A stretch of 22,477 nt of DNA from contig CAAHDV010000096.1 of NCBI GenBank assembly GCA_900770535.1, positions 1 through 22,477 on the forward strand, written 5' to 3'. Below are positions 1-7,425 of the stretch, in pieces; the first letter of the stretch is position 1, and every line of letters starts with the position of its first letter. The notes under the pieces were generated by a model. The model searched no databases. It worked only from the letters and a program-made list of their open reading frames with translations, and was not told where the DNA came from. The translations under genes were made by a program, and so were the position numbers. Source of the DNA: Lachnospiraceae bacterium (GTDB taxonomy: Bacteria > Bacillota > Clostridia > Lachnospirales > Lachnospiraceae).

Positions 1-62
1 AGAGGTGGAAGTGTGGTAACACATGCAGCTGACTGTCACTAATAGGTCGAGGGCTTAACCAA
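1..62 (+). rRNA. 23S ribosomal RNA, 3' end (partial)
   Basis: The first 60 bases match the conserved 3' terminus of bacterial 23S rRNA: a CACTAATAGGTCGAGG block followed by GCTTAACC. The gene runs in from the left edge, so only its last bases are visible. The exact mature end (about 60-63) is inferred from other bacterial 23S genes. No 5S rRNA sequence follows before the tRNA. Confidence 0.93.
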
Positions 63-138
63 GACGGTTTAGGTAAGAATAACGGATGAAATTCAATATG
101 TGGTTTTGAGGGTATATGTCATATTAAAAATAGAATAC

Positions 139-210
139 GGCCTCGTGGTCAAGCGGTTAAGACGACGCCCTCTCACGGCGTAAACCCGGGTTCGATTCCC
201 GGCGAGGTCA
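139..210 (+). tRNA. tRNA-Glu (anticodon CTC)
   Basis: A 72-nt cloverleaf can be folded by hand. The 7-bp acceptor stem pairs 139-145 with 203-209 and includes one G-U pair. The anticodon stem pairs 165-169 with 177-181 around the loop CTCTCAC, which puts CTC at 172-174. The T arm carries GGTTCGATTCC and the discriminator base is A at 210. CCA is not encoded. Overall it matches bacterial tRNA-Glu, which normally has TTC, so this is the CTC isoacceptor reading GAG. It lies about 77 nt after the 23S end and is probably co-transcribed with the rRNA operon. Confidence 0.95.
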
Positions 211-215
211 TATTG

Positions 216-243
216 ATCCAGACATATTTGTCTGGATTTTTTT
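216..243 (+). terminator. Rho-independent terminator of the rRNA-tRNA operon
   Basis: A perfect 9-bp stem (ATCCAGACA / TGTCTGGAT) with a 4-nt TATT loop is followed by a run of seven T. It starts five bases after the tRNA end and closes the ribosomal operon. Confidence 0.92.
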
Positions 244-267
244 ATTTCTAAGTGAGAAAAACTGCTG

Positions 268-296
268 TTGACAAATCCTTACAAGTTTGATATGCT
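268..296 (+). promoter_or_regulatory. Sigma-A type promoter for the hydrogenase-like/ABC operon
   Basis: A perfect -35 box TTGACA (268-273) is followed by a 17-bp spacer and a -10 box TATGCT (291-296). Transcription would start near 303, leaving a leader of about 98 nt before the TTG start codon at 401. The promoter is directly downstream of the ribosomal terminator, so the operon is independently expressed. Confidence 0.8.
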
Positions 297-308
297 TTTC
301 AGCACGGG

Positions 309-322
309 TTAGCAAATGCTAA
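309..322. promoter_or_regulatory. Palindromic operator candidate TTAGCA-AA-TGCTAA
   Basis: A perfect inverted repeat, TTAGCA / TGCTAA with a 2-bp centre, lies 12 bp downstream of the -10 box at about +6 to +19. A repressor bound here would block transcription initiation. The short symmetric TTAG...CTAA form resembles operators of DtxR/MntR-type metal regulators, but that assignment is only an inference and no regulator gene is adjacent. Confidence 0.55.
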
Positions 323-400
323 TTATAAAAGAATTTCATAGAGAGAAGACTAGAAATAGAAAACAAAGACAACACAGGCTGATAGCAAGAGGAAAATCAT

Positions 401-1096
401 TTGACATATTTATGGATTAACCCGGTATCGGAGCGTATGGTATCGGAGAAGAATTTGAAACAAATTTTGACAGAACACCAGCTTACGCAGGTGCGTTGCC
501 GGGAAGACTGGGGTGGCATCGTGTTAAAACAGTATGCCAAACTAATGGAACACGCAGATGGAATTGTGGCGGATGCCAGGTGTCCCGAGGCGGTAAATCT
601 GATTGAACGATACAATGAAGAACAGAATCTTTCCATTCAGGTGGCAGATATTGAACCAATCCTGATTCACTGTGCCAGAGAACTCAGCGAGCGGACGGAT
701 CTGGCAGGTGGTGAGAAGATCATCACCACTCCTTGCAGAATTCTGGCAGAGCAGGGAAATGCACTGGAGCTGCCGCGAACCCGTTTTGTGAGCTGGAAAG
801 ACTTTCTTTTGGAACTAGGAGAGAGACTGGGACCGGCACCGGAATCCAGTCCGATTCCGCCGGGATTTTTTGCGGGACTGTCTGTACCGGTACTTAGTCT
901 GAGCGGGCAGGAAGAGATTGAAGAATATCTGCGAGATGAAATAATACAGGAAACGACAGGCGGAATGCTGACTGGAACGACAGAGGCAGGAAATCGGAAC
1001 GGGAAGAAAGATACAGCCAGGGCAGAGCACAGTCCACTGCTTCTGGAACTTCTCTACTGCCGGCAGGGCTGCCATATGGGGGATGGAGTGCGATGA
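401..1096 (+). CDS. [FeFe]-hydrogenase H-domain-like cysteine protein, ABC operon-linked
   Basis: This is a 231-aa soluble protein. The start chosen is TTG at 401, preceded by AAGAGGA at a suitable distance; an ATG at 437 is possible but lacks a comparable site. Its architecture resembles the C-terminal (H-cluster) domain of iron-only hydrogenases. ARCPEAV has Cys61, ITTPCRI has Cys112, and LLYCRQGCHMGDG near the C terminus has Cys220 and Cys224. These positions match the spacing of the four ligands of the H-cluster [4Fe-4S] in hydrogenases (TSCCP, MPCxxK, CxGGC). The proton-relay cysteine next to the first ligand is Arg60 here, the ferredoxin domains are missing, and the domain is shortened, so hydrogen turnover is unlikely. 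It probably binds an Fe-S or other metal centre. Its stop overlaps the permease start (ATGA), which implies translational coupling. Its actual role is unknown. Confidence 0.72.
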   Translation: MTYLWINPVSERMVSEKNLKQILTEHQLTQVRCREDWGGIVLKQYAKLMEHADGIVADARCPEAVNLIERYNEEQNLSIQVADIEPILIHCARELSERTDLAGGEKIITTPCRILAEQGNALELPRTRFVSWKDFLLELGERLGPAPESSPIPPGFFAGLSVPVLSLSGQEEIEEYLRDEIIQETTGGMLTGTTEAGNRNGKKDTARAEHSPLLLELLYCRQGCHMGDGVR

Positions 1097-1905
1097 ACAA
1101 TAAAATTAGTGGAGACACCGCGAGTGCTTTTTCGGTGCGCAAGGCAATCAGATCCTGGGCCCAGCCTCTGGCCGGCGTGGCTATTGTGTTTGCAGTCTGG
1201 TATCTGGTCTGCAAAGCAGAAATCTTAAGTGTCTATGTCCTTCCAACGCCGGAAAAGGTATTCCGCAGTTTCCTGAAAATGTTGCAGAGCGGGGAATTGG
1301 CAAGAGACATCGGAATCAGTTTTTTGCGTGTTCTGAAGGGCTTTGCTATCGCCTTTGTGCTGGCCTTTGTGCTTGGTATGTTCCGGGCATTATTTCCGAA
1401 AACTTTCGGTTACTATGAGCATACGGTGCAGTTTTTCCGCAATGTACCGCCGCTCAGCATGATTCCTCTACTGATTTTGTGGTGCGGCATCGGAGAGACC
1501 ACCAAGACAGTCATTATTGTACTGGCCTCGTTTTTTCCCATGTATTTGAACATTGTAAAGGGCTTTACCGGCTGTGATAAAAAGCTGCTGGAAGTCGGAA
1601 CCATGTTTGGATATTCCGAGCGGCAGAAGTTCTTCCGTATTGTGCTTCCTTACGCCATGGCAGATATTCTGGTGGGCATGCGTATTGGACTGGGGTACAG
1701 CTGGCGTGCGATTATCGGAGCGGAGATGGTGGCTGCTTCCACCGGACTGGGCCACATGATTCTATTTGCCCAGCAGATGTCCCGCACGGACAAGGTCATT
1801 GTAGGTATTCTGGTGATTGGAATCGTGGGTTATGTGACGGACCGTTTTTTTGGTGCGTTTATCAGTATCTTTTTGAAAGGATCTGGGGAAAATGGCTGGA
1901 ATTAA
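1093..1905 (+). CDS. ABC transporter permease, nitrate/sulfonate/taurine (SsuC/TauC) type
   Basis: This 270-aa inner-membrane permease has about six hydrophobic segments, the first near residues 26-40. The family's PTPEKVF motif is at 51-57. An EAA-type cytoplasmic loop around residues 168-187 (GTMFGYSERQKFFRIVLP) would contact the ATPase. The family (BPD_transp_1, SsuC/TauC/ThiX-like) imports sulfonates, nitrate, thiamin precursors and related small molecules, and the permease alone does not reveal the substrate. The start ATG overlaps the upstream stop by 4 nt, and the 3' end overlaps the ATPase gene by 14 nt, so the three genes form one tightly coupled operon. Confidence 0.92.
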   Translation: MNNKISGDTASAFSVRKAIRSWAQPLAGVAIVFAVWYLVCKAEILSVYVLPTPEKVFRSFLKMLQSGELARDIGISFLRVLKGFAIAFVLAFVLGMFRALFPKTFGYYEHTVQFFRNVPPLSMIPLLILWCGIGETTKTVIIVLASFFPMYLNIVKGFTGCDKKLLEVGTMFGYSERQKFFRIVLPYAMADILVGMRIGLGYSWRAIIGAEMVAASTGLGHMILFAQQMSRTDKVIVGILVIGIVGYVTDRFFGAFISIFLKGSGENGWN

Positions 1906-2608
1906 ACTGAAAAACATACAGAAATCCTATCTGGTGGAAGACCGAAATGTGCCGGTTTTAAATGGCATTGATCTTGATATTCCGCACGGACAGTTTACGG
2001 TAATTCTGGGGCAGAGCGGTTGCGGAAAGACGACACTTTTGCGGCTGACCGGCGGTCTGGAACCGGCTGATTCAGGTGAGGTTTTGTGGGAAGGCAATCA
2101 CAAGACGGCTTTTGTATTTCAGGAGCCGCGTCTGATGCCTTGGCTGACGGTCTGGGACAATGTGGTTTTCGGATTGAAAAAATCAGAGCAGAATAAAGAA
2201 AAAATTCAGAGTCTCATTGGAACGGTGGGACTTTCTGGTTTTGAGAAAGCCTATCCGTCCCAGCTTTCCGGCGGTATGAAGCAGCGGGCGGCCATTGCGA
2301 GGGCACTGGCTTATGAGCCGGATTTTATTATGATGGATGAGCCCTTTGCGGCTCTTGATTATTTCACCAGGGAACAGATGCAGAAAGAGCTTCTCCGGGT
2401 GCAGAAGGTGAAGCACAGCAGCATCCTGTTTGTGACTCACAGCATTGATGAGGCGCTGATCTTGGGTGACCGGATTGTGGTCATTGAAAGGGGAATGGTG
2501 AAAAAGATTTATCCGGTGGAGACACCGGCAGAGGAGCGCAATCTCCTGGATGATGGTTTTATTTCCCTGAAACGGGATATTATAAACAACTTAAATTTTA
2601 TCAACTAG
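1892..2608 (+). CDS. ABC transporter ATP-binding protein, SsuB/TauB type
   Basis: This 238-aa ATPase powers the importer. The Walker A motif GQSGCGKT is at residues 40-47, the Q-loop is in FQEPRLMPW near 77-85, and the signature LSGGMKQR is at 125-132. The Walker B motif FIMMDEP has the catalytic Glu150, and the H-loop is in VTHSIDEA. The length and the EPRLMPWLTVWDN block are typical of the nitrate/sulfonate/taurine group. The start ATG lies inside the permease gene (14-nt overlap) and is preceded by GGATCTGGGG. The stop is 15 nt before the binding-protein gene. Confidence 0.94.
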   Translation: MAGIKLKNIQKSYLVEDRNVPVLNGIDLDIPHGQFTVILGQSGCGKTTLLRLTGGLEPADSGEVLWEGNHKTAFVFQEPRLMPWLTVWDNVVFGLKKSEQNKEKIQSLIGTVGLSGFEKAYPSQLSGGMKQRAAIARALAYEPDFIMMDEPFAALDYFTREQMQKELLRVQKVKHSSILFVTHSIDEALILGDRIVVIERGMVKKIYPVETPAEERNLLDDGFISLKRDIINNLNFIN

Positions 2609-2623
2609 AGGAGGAACACAATT

Positions 2624-3658
2624 ATGAGAAAATGGATCGCACTGGGTCTTGCAGCATGCATGACTGTATCATCTCTGACCGGATGCGGCAGCGCTAAGAA
2701 AGAGACGGAGGCAGAGACTACCGTGGCAGAGAGCAGTGTGGAGGAGACTTCTGCAGAAGAGACCACCGCAGAAGAAAGCGAGGCAGCAAAATCTGATCTG
2801 GATAAGCTGGTATTTACTTACGTTACTTCGCCGTTAAACGTACCAACCATCATCGAGAAGAATCAGGGCATTTTCGCAAAGGATTTTGGCGAGATGGGAA
2901 TTACCACCGAGTATGCAGAGTTGACCTCTGGTGCAGACCAGACTCAGGCACTGGCTTCCGGAGATGTACAGGTTCTGTATGCAGTTGGTGCAACTTCTGT
3001 GATCCTGTCTGCAGCAAACGGCGCAGATATTAAAGTATTAAATATGTACAGCCGTTCCCCGAAGGCATTCTGCATGTACTCCAAGGATGACACCTTAACC
3101 AGTCCGGAGAGCTTAAAGGGCAAGACCATCGCAGGTCCGACCGGAACCAACCTGCATGAACTGTTAGTGTCTTATCTGGCCCAGGCTGACATGACTCTGG
3201 ATGATGTGAATTACGTCAACATGAGTATTCCGGACGCAAAAGCCGGTCTGGACGGCGGCAGCGTAGATGTGGCTTTACTGGCAGGCGCAGCCGCTTACAA
3301 CGCAGAGAAGCAGGGTTATCACAAGGTAACCGACGGCGAAGGCCTCATCAAAGCCATCATCGCAGTAGCAACCACCCAGAAGTTCTATGATGAGCATCCG
3401 GAAGTGATCGCGCAGCTGGAGAAGTCTCAGCAGGAGATTGCAGACTTCATGAAAGAGAACCCGGACGAGACCATGAGCATCGTGGCAAAAGAGCTGGATC
3501 TGGATGAGGATGCTGTCAAAGAGATGTACGACTACTACGATTTCTCCCTGGACATCACCGATGATGACAAGGGCGGCTTCCAGAAGACCGCAGACTTTAT
3601 GCTGGAGTCCGGCATGATCGACGAGGCCCTGGATGTTAATACACTGTTTATTCAGTAA
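2624..3658 (+). CDS. ABC transporter substrate-binding lipoprotein (NMT1/SsuA-like)
   Basis: This 344-aa secreted lipoprotein has a signal peptide whose lipobox LTGC places the modified cysteine at residue 21. A Glu/Thr/Ser-rich linker (about 26-57) follows, and then a type-2 periplasmic-binding fold. Phrases such as TSPLNVPTIIEKNQGIFAKD and LASGDVQVLYAVGATSV are typical of NMT1/SsuA-like proteins that feed SsuBC-type importers. A strong AGAGGAGGA ribosome site precedes the ATG. The codon bias is stronger than in the upstream genes, consistent with high expression of a binding protein. A terminator follows. The ligand cannot be read from sequence; the co-operonic hydrogenase-like protein hints at a metal, sulfur or redox-linked compound, which is speculation. 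Confidence 0.9.
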   Translation: MRKWIALGLAACMTVSSLTGCGSAKKETEAETTVAESSVEETSAEETTAEESEAAKSDLDKLVFTYVTSPLNVPTIIEKNQGIFAKDFGEMGITTEYAELTSGADQTQALASGDVQVLYAVGATSVILSAANGADIKVLNMYSRSPKAFCMYSKDDTLTSPESLKGKTIAGPTGTNLHELLVSYLAQADMTLDDVNYVNMSIPDAKAGLDGGSVDVALLAGAAAYNAEKQGYHKVTDGEGLIKAIIAVATTQKFYDEHPEVIAQLEKSQQEIADFMKENPDETMSIVAKELDLDEDAVKEMYDYYDFSLDITDDDKGGFQKTADFMLESGMIDEALDVNTLFIQ

Positions 3659-3685
3659 ATCATTTAAATTTCAAAACGAAAAGAA

Positions 3686-3731
3686 GGGCAGGCTGCCATA
3701 GGGTAGAAACTATGGTGGGCCTGCTTTTTTT
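3686..3731 (+). terminator. Rho-independent terminator of the ABC operon
   Basis: A GC-rich hairpin runs from 3688 to 3724, with outer arms GCAGGC / GCCTGC and inner arms CCATAG / CTATGG. It is followed immediately by seven T. It sits about 30 nt after the binding-protein stop codon. Confidence 0.92.
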
Positions 3732-3962
3732 GAGCTTTAGGAAACTTCCTTGCGGTTTTTGTTTGGATGGGTTCATATGGATACAAACGACAACTTGAAC
3801 TGTCCGTAAAGGATGATAGATACAGGAGTGCAAAGATAAAAATCAGGATCATAGAACGAAAAACAGAACTGGAGGCTTGCGGACTGGTCCCTTCCGGCCT
3901 CATAAAACCCCATACCAAAACGCTTGCCTGTGAAGACCAGGATGGGTACGCAGGTGCAGAAA

Positions 3963-4321
3963 ATGGAAACCAGGAGAAAGCATCTGCTTTTAAGGACTTT
4001 GTTGACGGTCTTTTTGGTACTAAGCAGGAGAAAAAGGAATCCGGAGCAGAAGAAAAGGCTGCTGAAAAAGGAACAGAGCCGCCTGCAGGTAAAACGGAGG
4101 AGAAAACCTTCAGCCAGGCGGCCATGGAAAAGAGCCTGTCAAAATTAACAGAAACCTTCAAGGGAAGCCTTCAGGCAGCGGTGGAATGGAAAAACGATGA
4201 AGCATGTCAATGAGGATGGAAGACAGGAACTGTTCGGCAGTCTTACCGGAGAAGAGCGAGGCCGGTATTTAAGCGAATCCCAGAGTGAGGACTTTTGCAC
4301 GCAGGCTATTACCGCTTTTTG
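3963..4321 (+). pseudogene. Remnant of a small secreted protein, two frameshifts
   Basis: Three reading-frame pieces join into one protein-like sequence. From ATG 3963 there is a basic, hydrophobic leader (METRRKHLLLRTLLTVFLV). After a shift near 4010 comes a Lys/Glu-rich linker leading to AMEKSLSKLTETFKGSLQAA. After a second shift in the A5 run near 4190 comes MKHVNEDGRQELFGSLTGEE, ending at TGA 4319-4321. The pattern (signal, charged linker, helical domain) resembles a small clostridial extracytoplasmic protein. No family is recognised and no good ribosome site is seen. Sequencing error in the homopolymer could explain one shift but not both. Confidence 0.35.
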
Positions 4322-4762
4322 ATGGGACAGCAGAAACGGGGACTGTACAAGCGCAATATCGTCTGGCAGGGCAGAGCATGGTCCCCAGGTGAAGGTATTC
4401 TGACTGTCTATGGAGAACAGAATTCCGGTGAACCGGTTTACAAAAATCAGGCTCATGCTGAACATGCAGGCAGTACCCATAAGAATCATGAATGGAAGAT
4501 CTTTTTTGCTAAAGGAGTTCAGGCTGGTAATACTCTGGTAGACGAGCAGAAACAGGCCGGTGTAGGCAATGGGCGCAAAAAAGTATGTCAGAAAGTTCCC
4601 GGCTATGGTAAAATGGATGGCAGAGGGAATGCTGGTCAGCCGCCATGCGGCCAGGTCACCGGCTGTATTTACCAGGTGGAGAAAAAGGACTGCAAGCAGC
4701 AGTGCCAGGGAAAAATCAGAAAAATGTAAATCAGCCAGATGCAGGGCAGAAGGGAGAAGTTT
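4295..4762 (-). pseudogene. Remnant of a multi-TM sensor N-terminal domain
   Basis: Read on the minus strand from 4762 downwards, one open frame gives a convincing membrane protein fragment. It contains LALLLAVLFLHLVNTAGDLA, GNFLTYFFAPIAYTGLFLLV and then FVNRFTGILFSIDSQN followed by FTWGP. This resembles the 5-TM N-terminal region found ahead of GGDEF or LytS-type signalling domains in Lachnospiraceae, including the conserved TGLLFSID-x-N-x-Y-x-RGP stretch. The N terminus is missing: an in-frame TGA lies at 4763-4765 next to the kinase start codon. No signalling domain follows; the frame degenerates below about 4295, although it stays open to 4145. Both ends are lost, so this is a decayed gene. 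Confidence 0.55.
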
Positions 4763-4767
4763 TCATT

Positions 4768-6261
4768 ATGAAAGAGACAGAATCCGCGGCGGGAAGGCCT
4801 GCTTCCATCCGCAGTTCCATTCGAAAAAAAATCCTGACGCTGTCGGCGGTCATTGTCCTGCCGTTTCTGGTTTTGTCGGCGGTACTTCTGGTCAGTATGA
4901 GCGGTTACCGCAGGTCTTACGAGGAGATTGTCCGCAACATTGCGGTGGCCAACGACTACAACCTGAATTTTAAGGAAGAGATGGACGAGAGTCTCTACAA
5001 GCTGGTAGTGGGCTACATTGACTATGAACATATCGGGGATGACCCGTCTTTGCAGGACCCATATCAGATGATCGGGGAGCTGAAAACAGAATTTACGAAG
5101 CTGCGGGATGTGACTACGGAGCCGGAGAGCCGGTGGTGGCTGGAAAGTCTTTTGCGTAACATTGACACTCTGGAAAAGCGGGTGGATGATATTCTTCTGA
5201 ATATCCAGATTGGTGGGCGGTACGATGAGAACATCCGGGAGCTGGACAACAATATTTACATCCTGACGGAATTGATTCAGGATAACATCCAGTATTATAT
5301 TTACTACCAAATCCGGGCCATGGAGACGGTGACCGGGGCGTTAAACCAGCAAATCCGGCAGTTTATCATTGCCTGTTCTGTTCTGGCGCTGGTGCTGATT
5401 CTGGTTACGGTGGTTGTGGTGTATCTGATCACGGCAAATATTCTTCGACCGCTCCGGGTGCTGCACGATACCATGCAGAAGATCTCTGCCGGAGATTTCA
5501 GCGCCAGGGCCCAGGTGAGCTCCGGGGATGAGCTGGAGGTGCTGGCAGATGGCTTTAACACCATGACCGGCGATATGGAGGGCATGATTGCCAAGATTAA
5601 GGAAGATGAGCAGAAGATGCGCCGCCTGGACCTGCGGCTTTTGCAGGAGCAGATCAACCCCCATTTCCTGTACAACACGCTGGATACCATCGTGTGGCTG
5701 ATCGAGGGCAACAAGCCTGATGACGCGGTCAGCATGGTGGTGACCCTGTCGGATTTCTTCCGCCTGGTCCTCAGCAAGGGCCGGGAGTTTATCTCCATCC
5801 GGGAGGAAGAACGCCACATCCGCAGCTATCTGGAAATCCAGGAGATGCGTTACCGGGATATTCTGGAATATGAGATCTGTATGGATCCGGTCCTGTATCA
5901 CTACGAGATTCCGAAGCTGACGCTGCAGCCCCTGGTGGAAAATGCCCTTTACCACGGTATTAAATACAAGCGGGAGAAGGGCTGCATCTGTGTCAGCGGT
6001 CACCAGGAGGATAAAAAACTGGTTCTGGTGGTGGAGGACGATGGTGTCGGTATGACACCGGAGGAACTTTCCCAGCTTCGGGAAGAGATCAAACGGCCCT
6101 GCCGTGAGACGGAAAGAGGATTTGGCCTGGCCAATGTCAATGAGCGCATCCGCATGTATTTCGGGGCGGAGTACGGCATGGAGATCTGGTCAGAAAAAGG
6201 AAAGGGAACCCGTGTCACCATCACGATCCCGGCAAGGAGGAGTGGACAGCATGTGGAATAG
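4768..6261 (+). CDS. Sensor histidine kinase, YesM/LytS type with HAMP
   Basis: This 497-aa kinase starts at ATG 4768, with AGGGAGA ten bases upstream; an earlier in-frame ATG at 4645 would lengthen it through the decayed region and is rejected. TM1 is about residues 21-44. A helical extracytoplasmic domain spans about 45-198, TM2 about 199-222 and HAMP about 222-275. The His_kinase domain has QINPHFLYN, with phospho-acceptor His299. The HATPase domain has LVENALYHG, DDGVGM and GFGLANVNERI. The membrane topology leaves a domain of about 150 residues outside, suited to docking a binding protein. The gene overlaps the next one by 11 nt, so kinase and lipoprotein are co-translated. It presumably phosphorylates the response regulator encoded at 7426-9027. 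Confidence 0.93.
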   Translation: MKETESAAGRPASIRSSIRKKILTLSAVIVLPFLVLSAVLLVSMSGYRRSYEEIVRNIAVANDYNLNFKEEMDESLYKLVVGYIDYEHIGDDPSLQDPYQMIGELKTEFTKLRDVTTEPESRWWLESLLRNIDTLEKRVDDILLNIQIGGRYDENIRELDNNIYILTELIQDNIQYYIYYQIRAMETVTGALNQQIRQFIIACSVLALVLILVTVVVVYLITANILRPLRVLHDTMQKISAGDFSARAQVSSGDELEVLADGFNTMTGDMEGMIAKIKEDEQKMRRLDLRLLQEQINPHFLYNTLDTIVWLIEGNKPDDAVSMVVTLSDFFRLVLSKGREFISIREEERHIRSYLEIQEMRYRDILEYEICMDPVLYHYEIPKLTLQPLVENALYHGIKYKREKGCICVSGHQEDKKLVLVVEDDGVGMTPEELSQLREEIKRPCRETERGFGLANVNERIRMYFGAEYGMEIWSEKGKGTRVTITIPARRSGQHVE

Positions 6262-7405
6262 AGTGAACAGATGCAGTGTCCGGAAACACTGGCATGCGTC
6301 AGTGCCGCGAAAAAACGGAATGCTGCTGGCAGCCGCCGCTGCAATGCTTCTGGCTTTTGGGACCCTGACCGGCTGCAGCCTGTCTCCCGGAAACAGAGAC
6401 AGCGCAGAAAACACAGCCGAGAACGCGGAATCCGCAAACCGAACCGGTTCCGCCTTCGGGGAGAATCCCGGGATTGAGAATGAAAACAGCGGCCTCGCCA
6501 CGGCAGAGAATCTGATCGCGGTGGGGGTATCCCAGGTGGGGAGCGAATCGGTGTTCCGTACTGCCAATACGGAATCCCTGCAGCGGACCTTCACCCGGGA
6601 CAATGGCTATTTCCTGATCTTTGATAATGCCCGGCAGAAGCAGGAGAACCAGATCAAGGCCCTGCGAAACTTCATATCCCAGCGGGTGGACTACATTGTG
6701 CTGTCACCGCTGACGGAGGATGGCTGGGACACGGTGCTTCTGGAGGCGAAGGAGGCAGACATTCCGGTGATCCTGATTGACCGCCGGGTGGATGTGGAGG
6801 ATGAATCCCTGTATACGGCCTGGGTTGGCTCGGATTTCTATCAGGAAGGAAGAGAGGCGGGCCGGATTCTGGAGAAAACCCTGGAGCGGGAGCACCGGGA
6901 GGATGAGACCATCCGCATTGTGATTCTCCGGGGAACCGATGGCTCCACGGCGGAGATCGGCCGGTCCCGGGGCTTTGAAGAGATTGCCGCCCAGCATGAA
7001 AACTGGCTTCTGGTAGAGAGCGCCGATGCAGAATTTACCACGGCCAAGGGCAAGGAAGTTATGGCACGGATGTTAAAGCAGTACAGCGACATCAATGTGG
7101 TGATCAGCCAGAATGACGATATGACCTTCGGGGCCCTGGAGGCCATGAAGGAGGCCGGGGTGAAAGCGGGAGAAGAAGGAGACATCCGCGTGATCTCCTT
7201 TGATGCCACCCGCAGTGCCCTGGAACTGGTGCAGCAGGGAATCATCACGGCGGATATCGAGTGCAATCCGGACCAGGGCATTTATGTGGATGAACTGATC
7301 CGCAAGATGCGGAATGGAAAACCGGCGCCGAAGCTGACCTTTGTGCCGGAGACCGTGTATACAAAAGAAAATGTGACAGAGGCGCTGGAAAACCGCGCTT
7401 ACTGA
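6251..7405 (+). CDS. Sugar-binding lipoprotein, YtfQ/RbsB-like, likely sensor partner
   Basis: This 384-aa protein starts at ATG 6251 after an AAGGAGG site, inside the end of the kinase gene. An unusually long basic N-region precedes the hydrophobic core and lipobox LTGC (Cys42). A low-complexity Asn/Glu/Ser linker runs to about residue 85, then a type-1 periplasmic-binding (Peripla_BP_4) fold. It is clearly paralogous to the transporter lipoprotein encoded at 10603: both carry the patterns GWDxVLxxAxxAxIxVIL and DRxxDxxxxLY. No permease or ATPase adjoins it; it lies between a kinase and a response regulator. The likely role is to bind extracellular sugar and present it to the kinase, as XylFII does for LytS in clostridial xylose sensing. 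The ligand is inferred to match that of the downstream importer. Confidence 0.85.
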   Translation: MWNRVNRCSVRKHWHASVPRKNGMLLAAAAAMLLAFGTLTGCSLSPGNRDSAENTAENAESANRTGSAFGENPGIENENSGLATAENLIAVGVSQVGSESVFRTANTESLQRTFTRDNGYFLIFDNARQKQENQIKALRNFISQRVDYIVLSPLTEDGWDTVLLEAKEADIPVILIDRRVDVEDESLYTAWVGSDFYQEGREAGRILEKTLEREHREDETIRIVILRGTDGSTAEIGRSRGFEEIAAQHENWLLVESADAEFTTAKGKEVMARMLKQYSDINVVISQNDDMTFGALEAMKEAGVKAGEEGDIRVISFDATRSALELVQQGIITADIECNPDQGIYVDELIRKMRNGKPAPKLTFVPETVYTKENVTEALENRAY

Positions 7406-7425
7406 TGGAAAACAGGGGGATAAGG

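Noticed and set aside
62..138. Possible 5S rRNA between the 23S end and tRNA-Glu
   Set aside because: The 77-nt spacer is too short for a 5S gene of about 117 nt and lacks its conserved sequences.
4295..4729. Plus-strand 144-codon frame across the decayed region
   Set aside because: The opposite strand gives a convincing membrane-sensor fragment, while this translation has no recognisable features.
4645..4767. Upstream ATG extension of the histidine kinase by 41 residues
   Set aside because: The extension is not hydrophobic or conserved-looking, runs through the minus-strand remnant and lacks a ribosome site; ATG 4768 has AGGGAGA.
4669..6003. Several minus-strand open frames opposite the histidine kinase
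   Set aside because: They lie antisense to intact kinase motifs and their translations show no family features.
6104..6250. Upstream ATG extension of the sensor lipoprotein
   Set aside because: It would overlap 158 nt of the kinase gene and bury the signal peptide; ATG 6251 has an AAGGAGG site.
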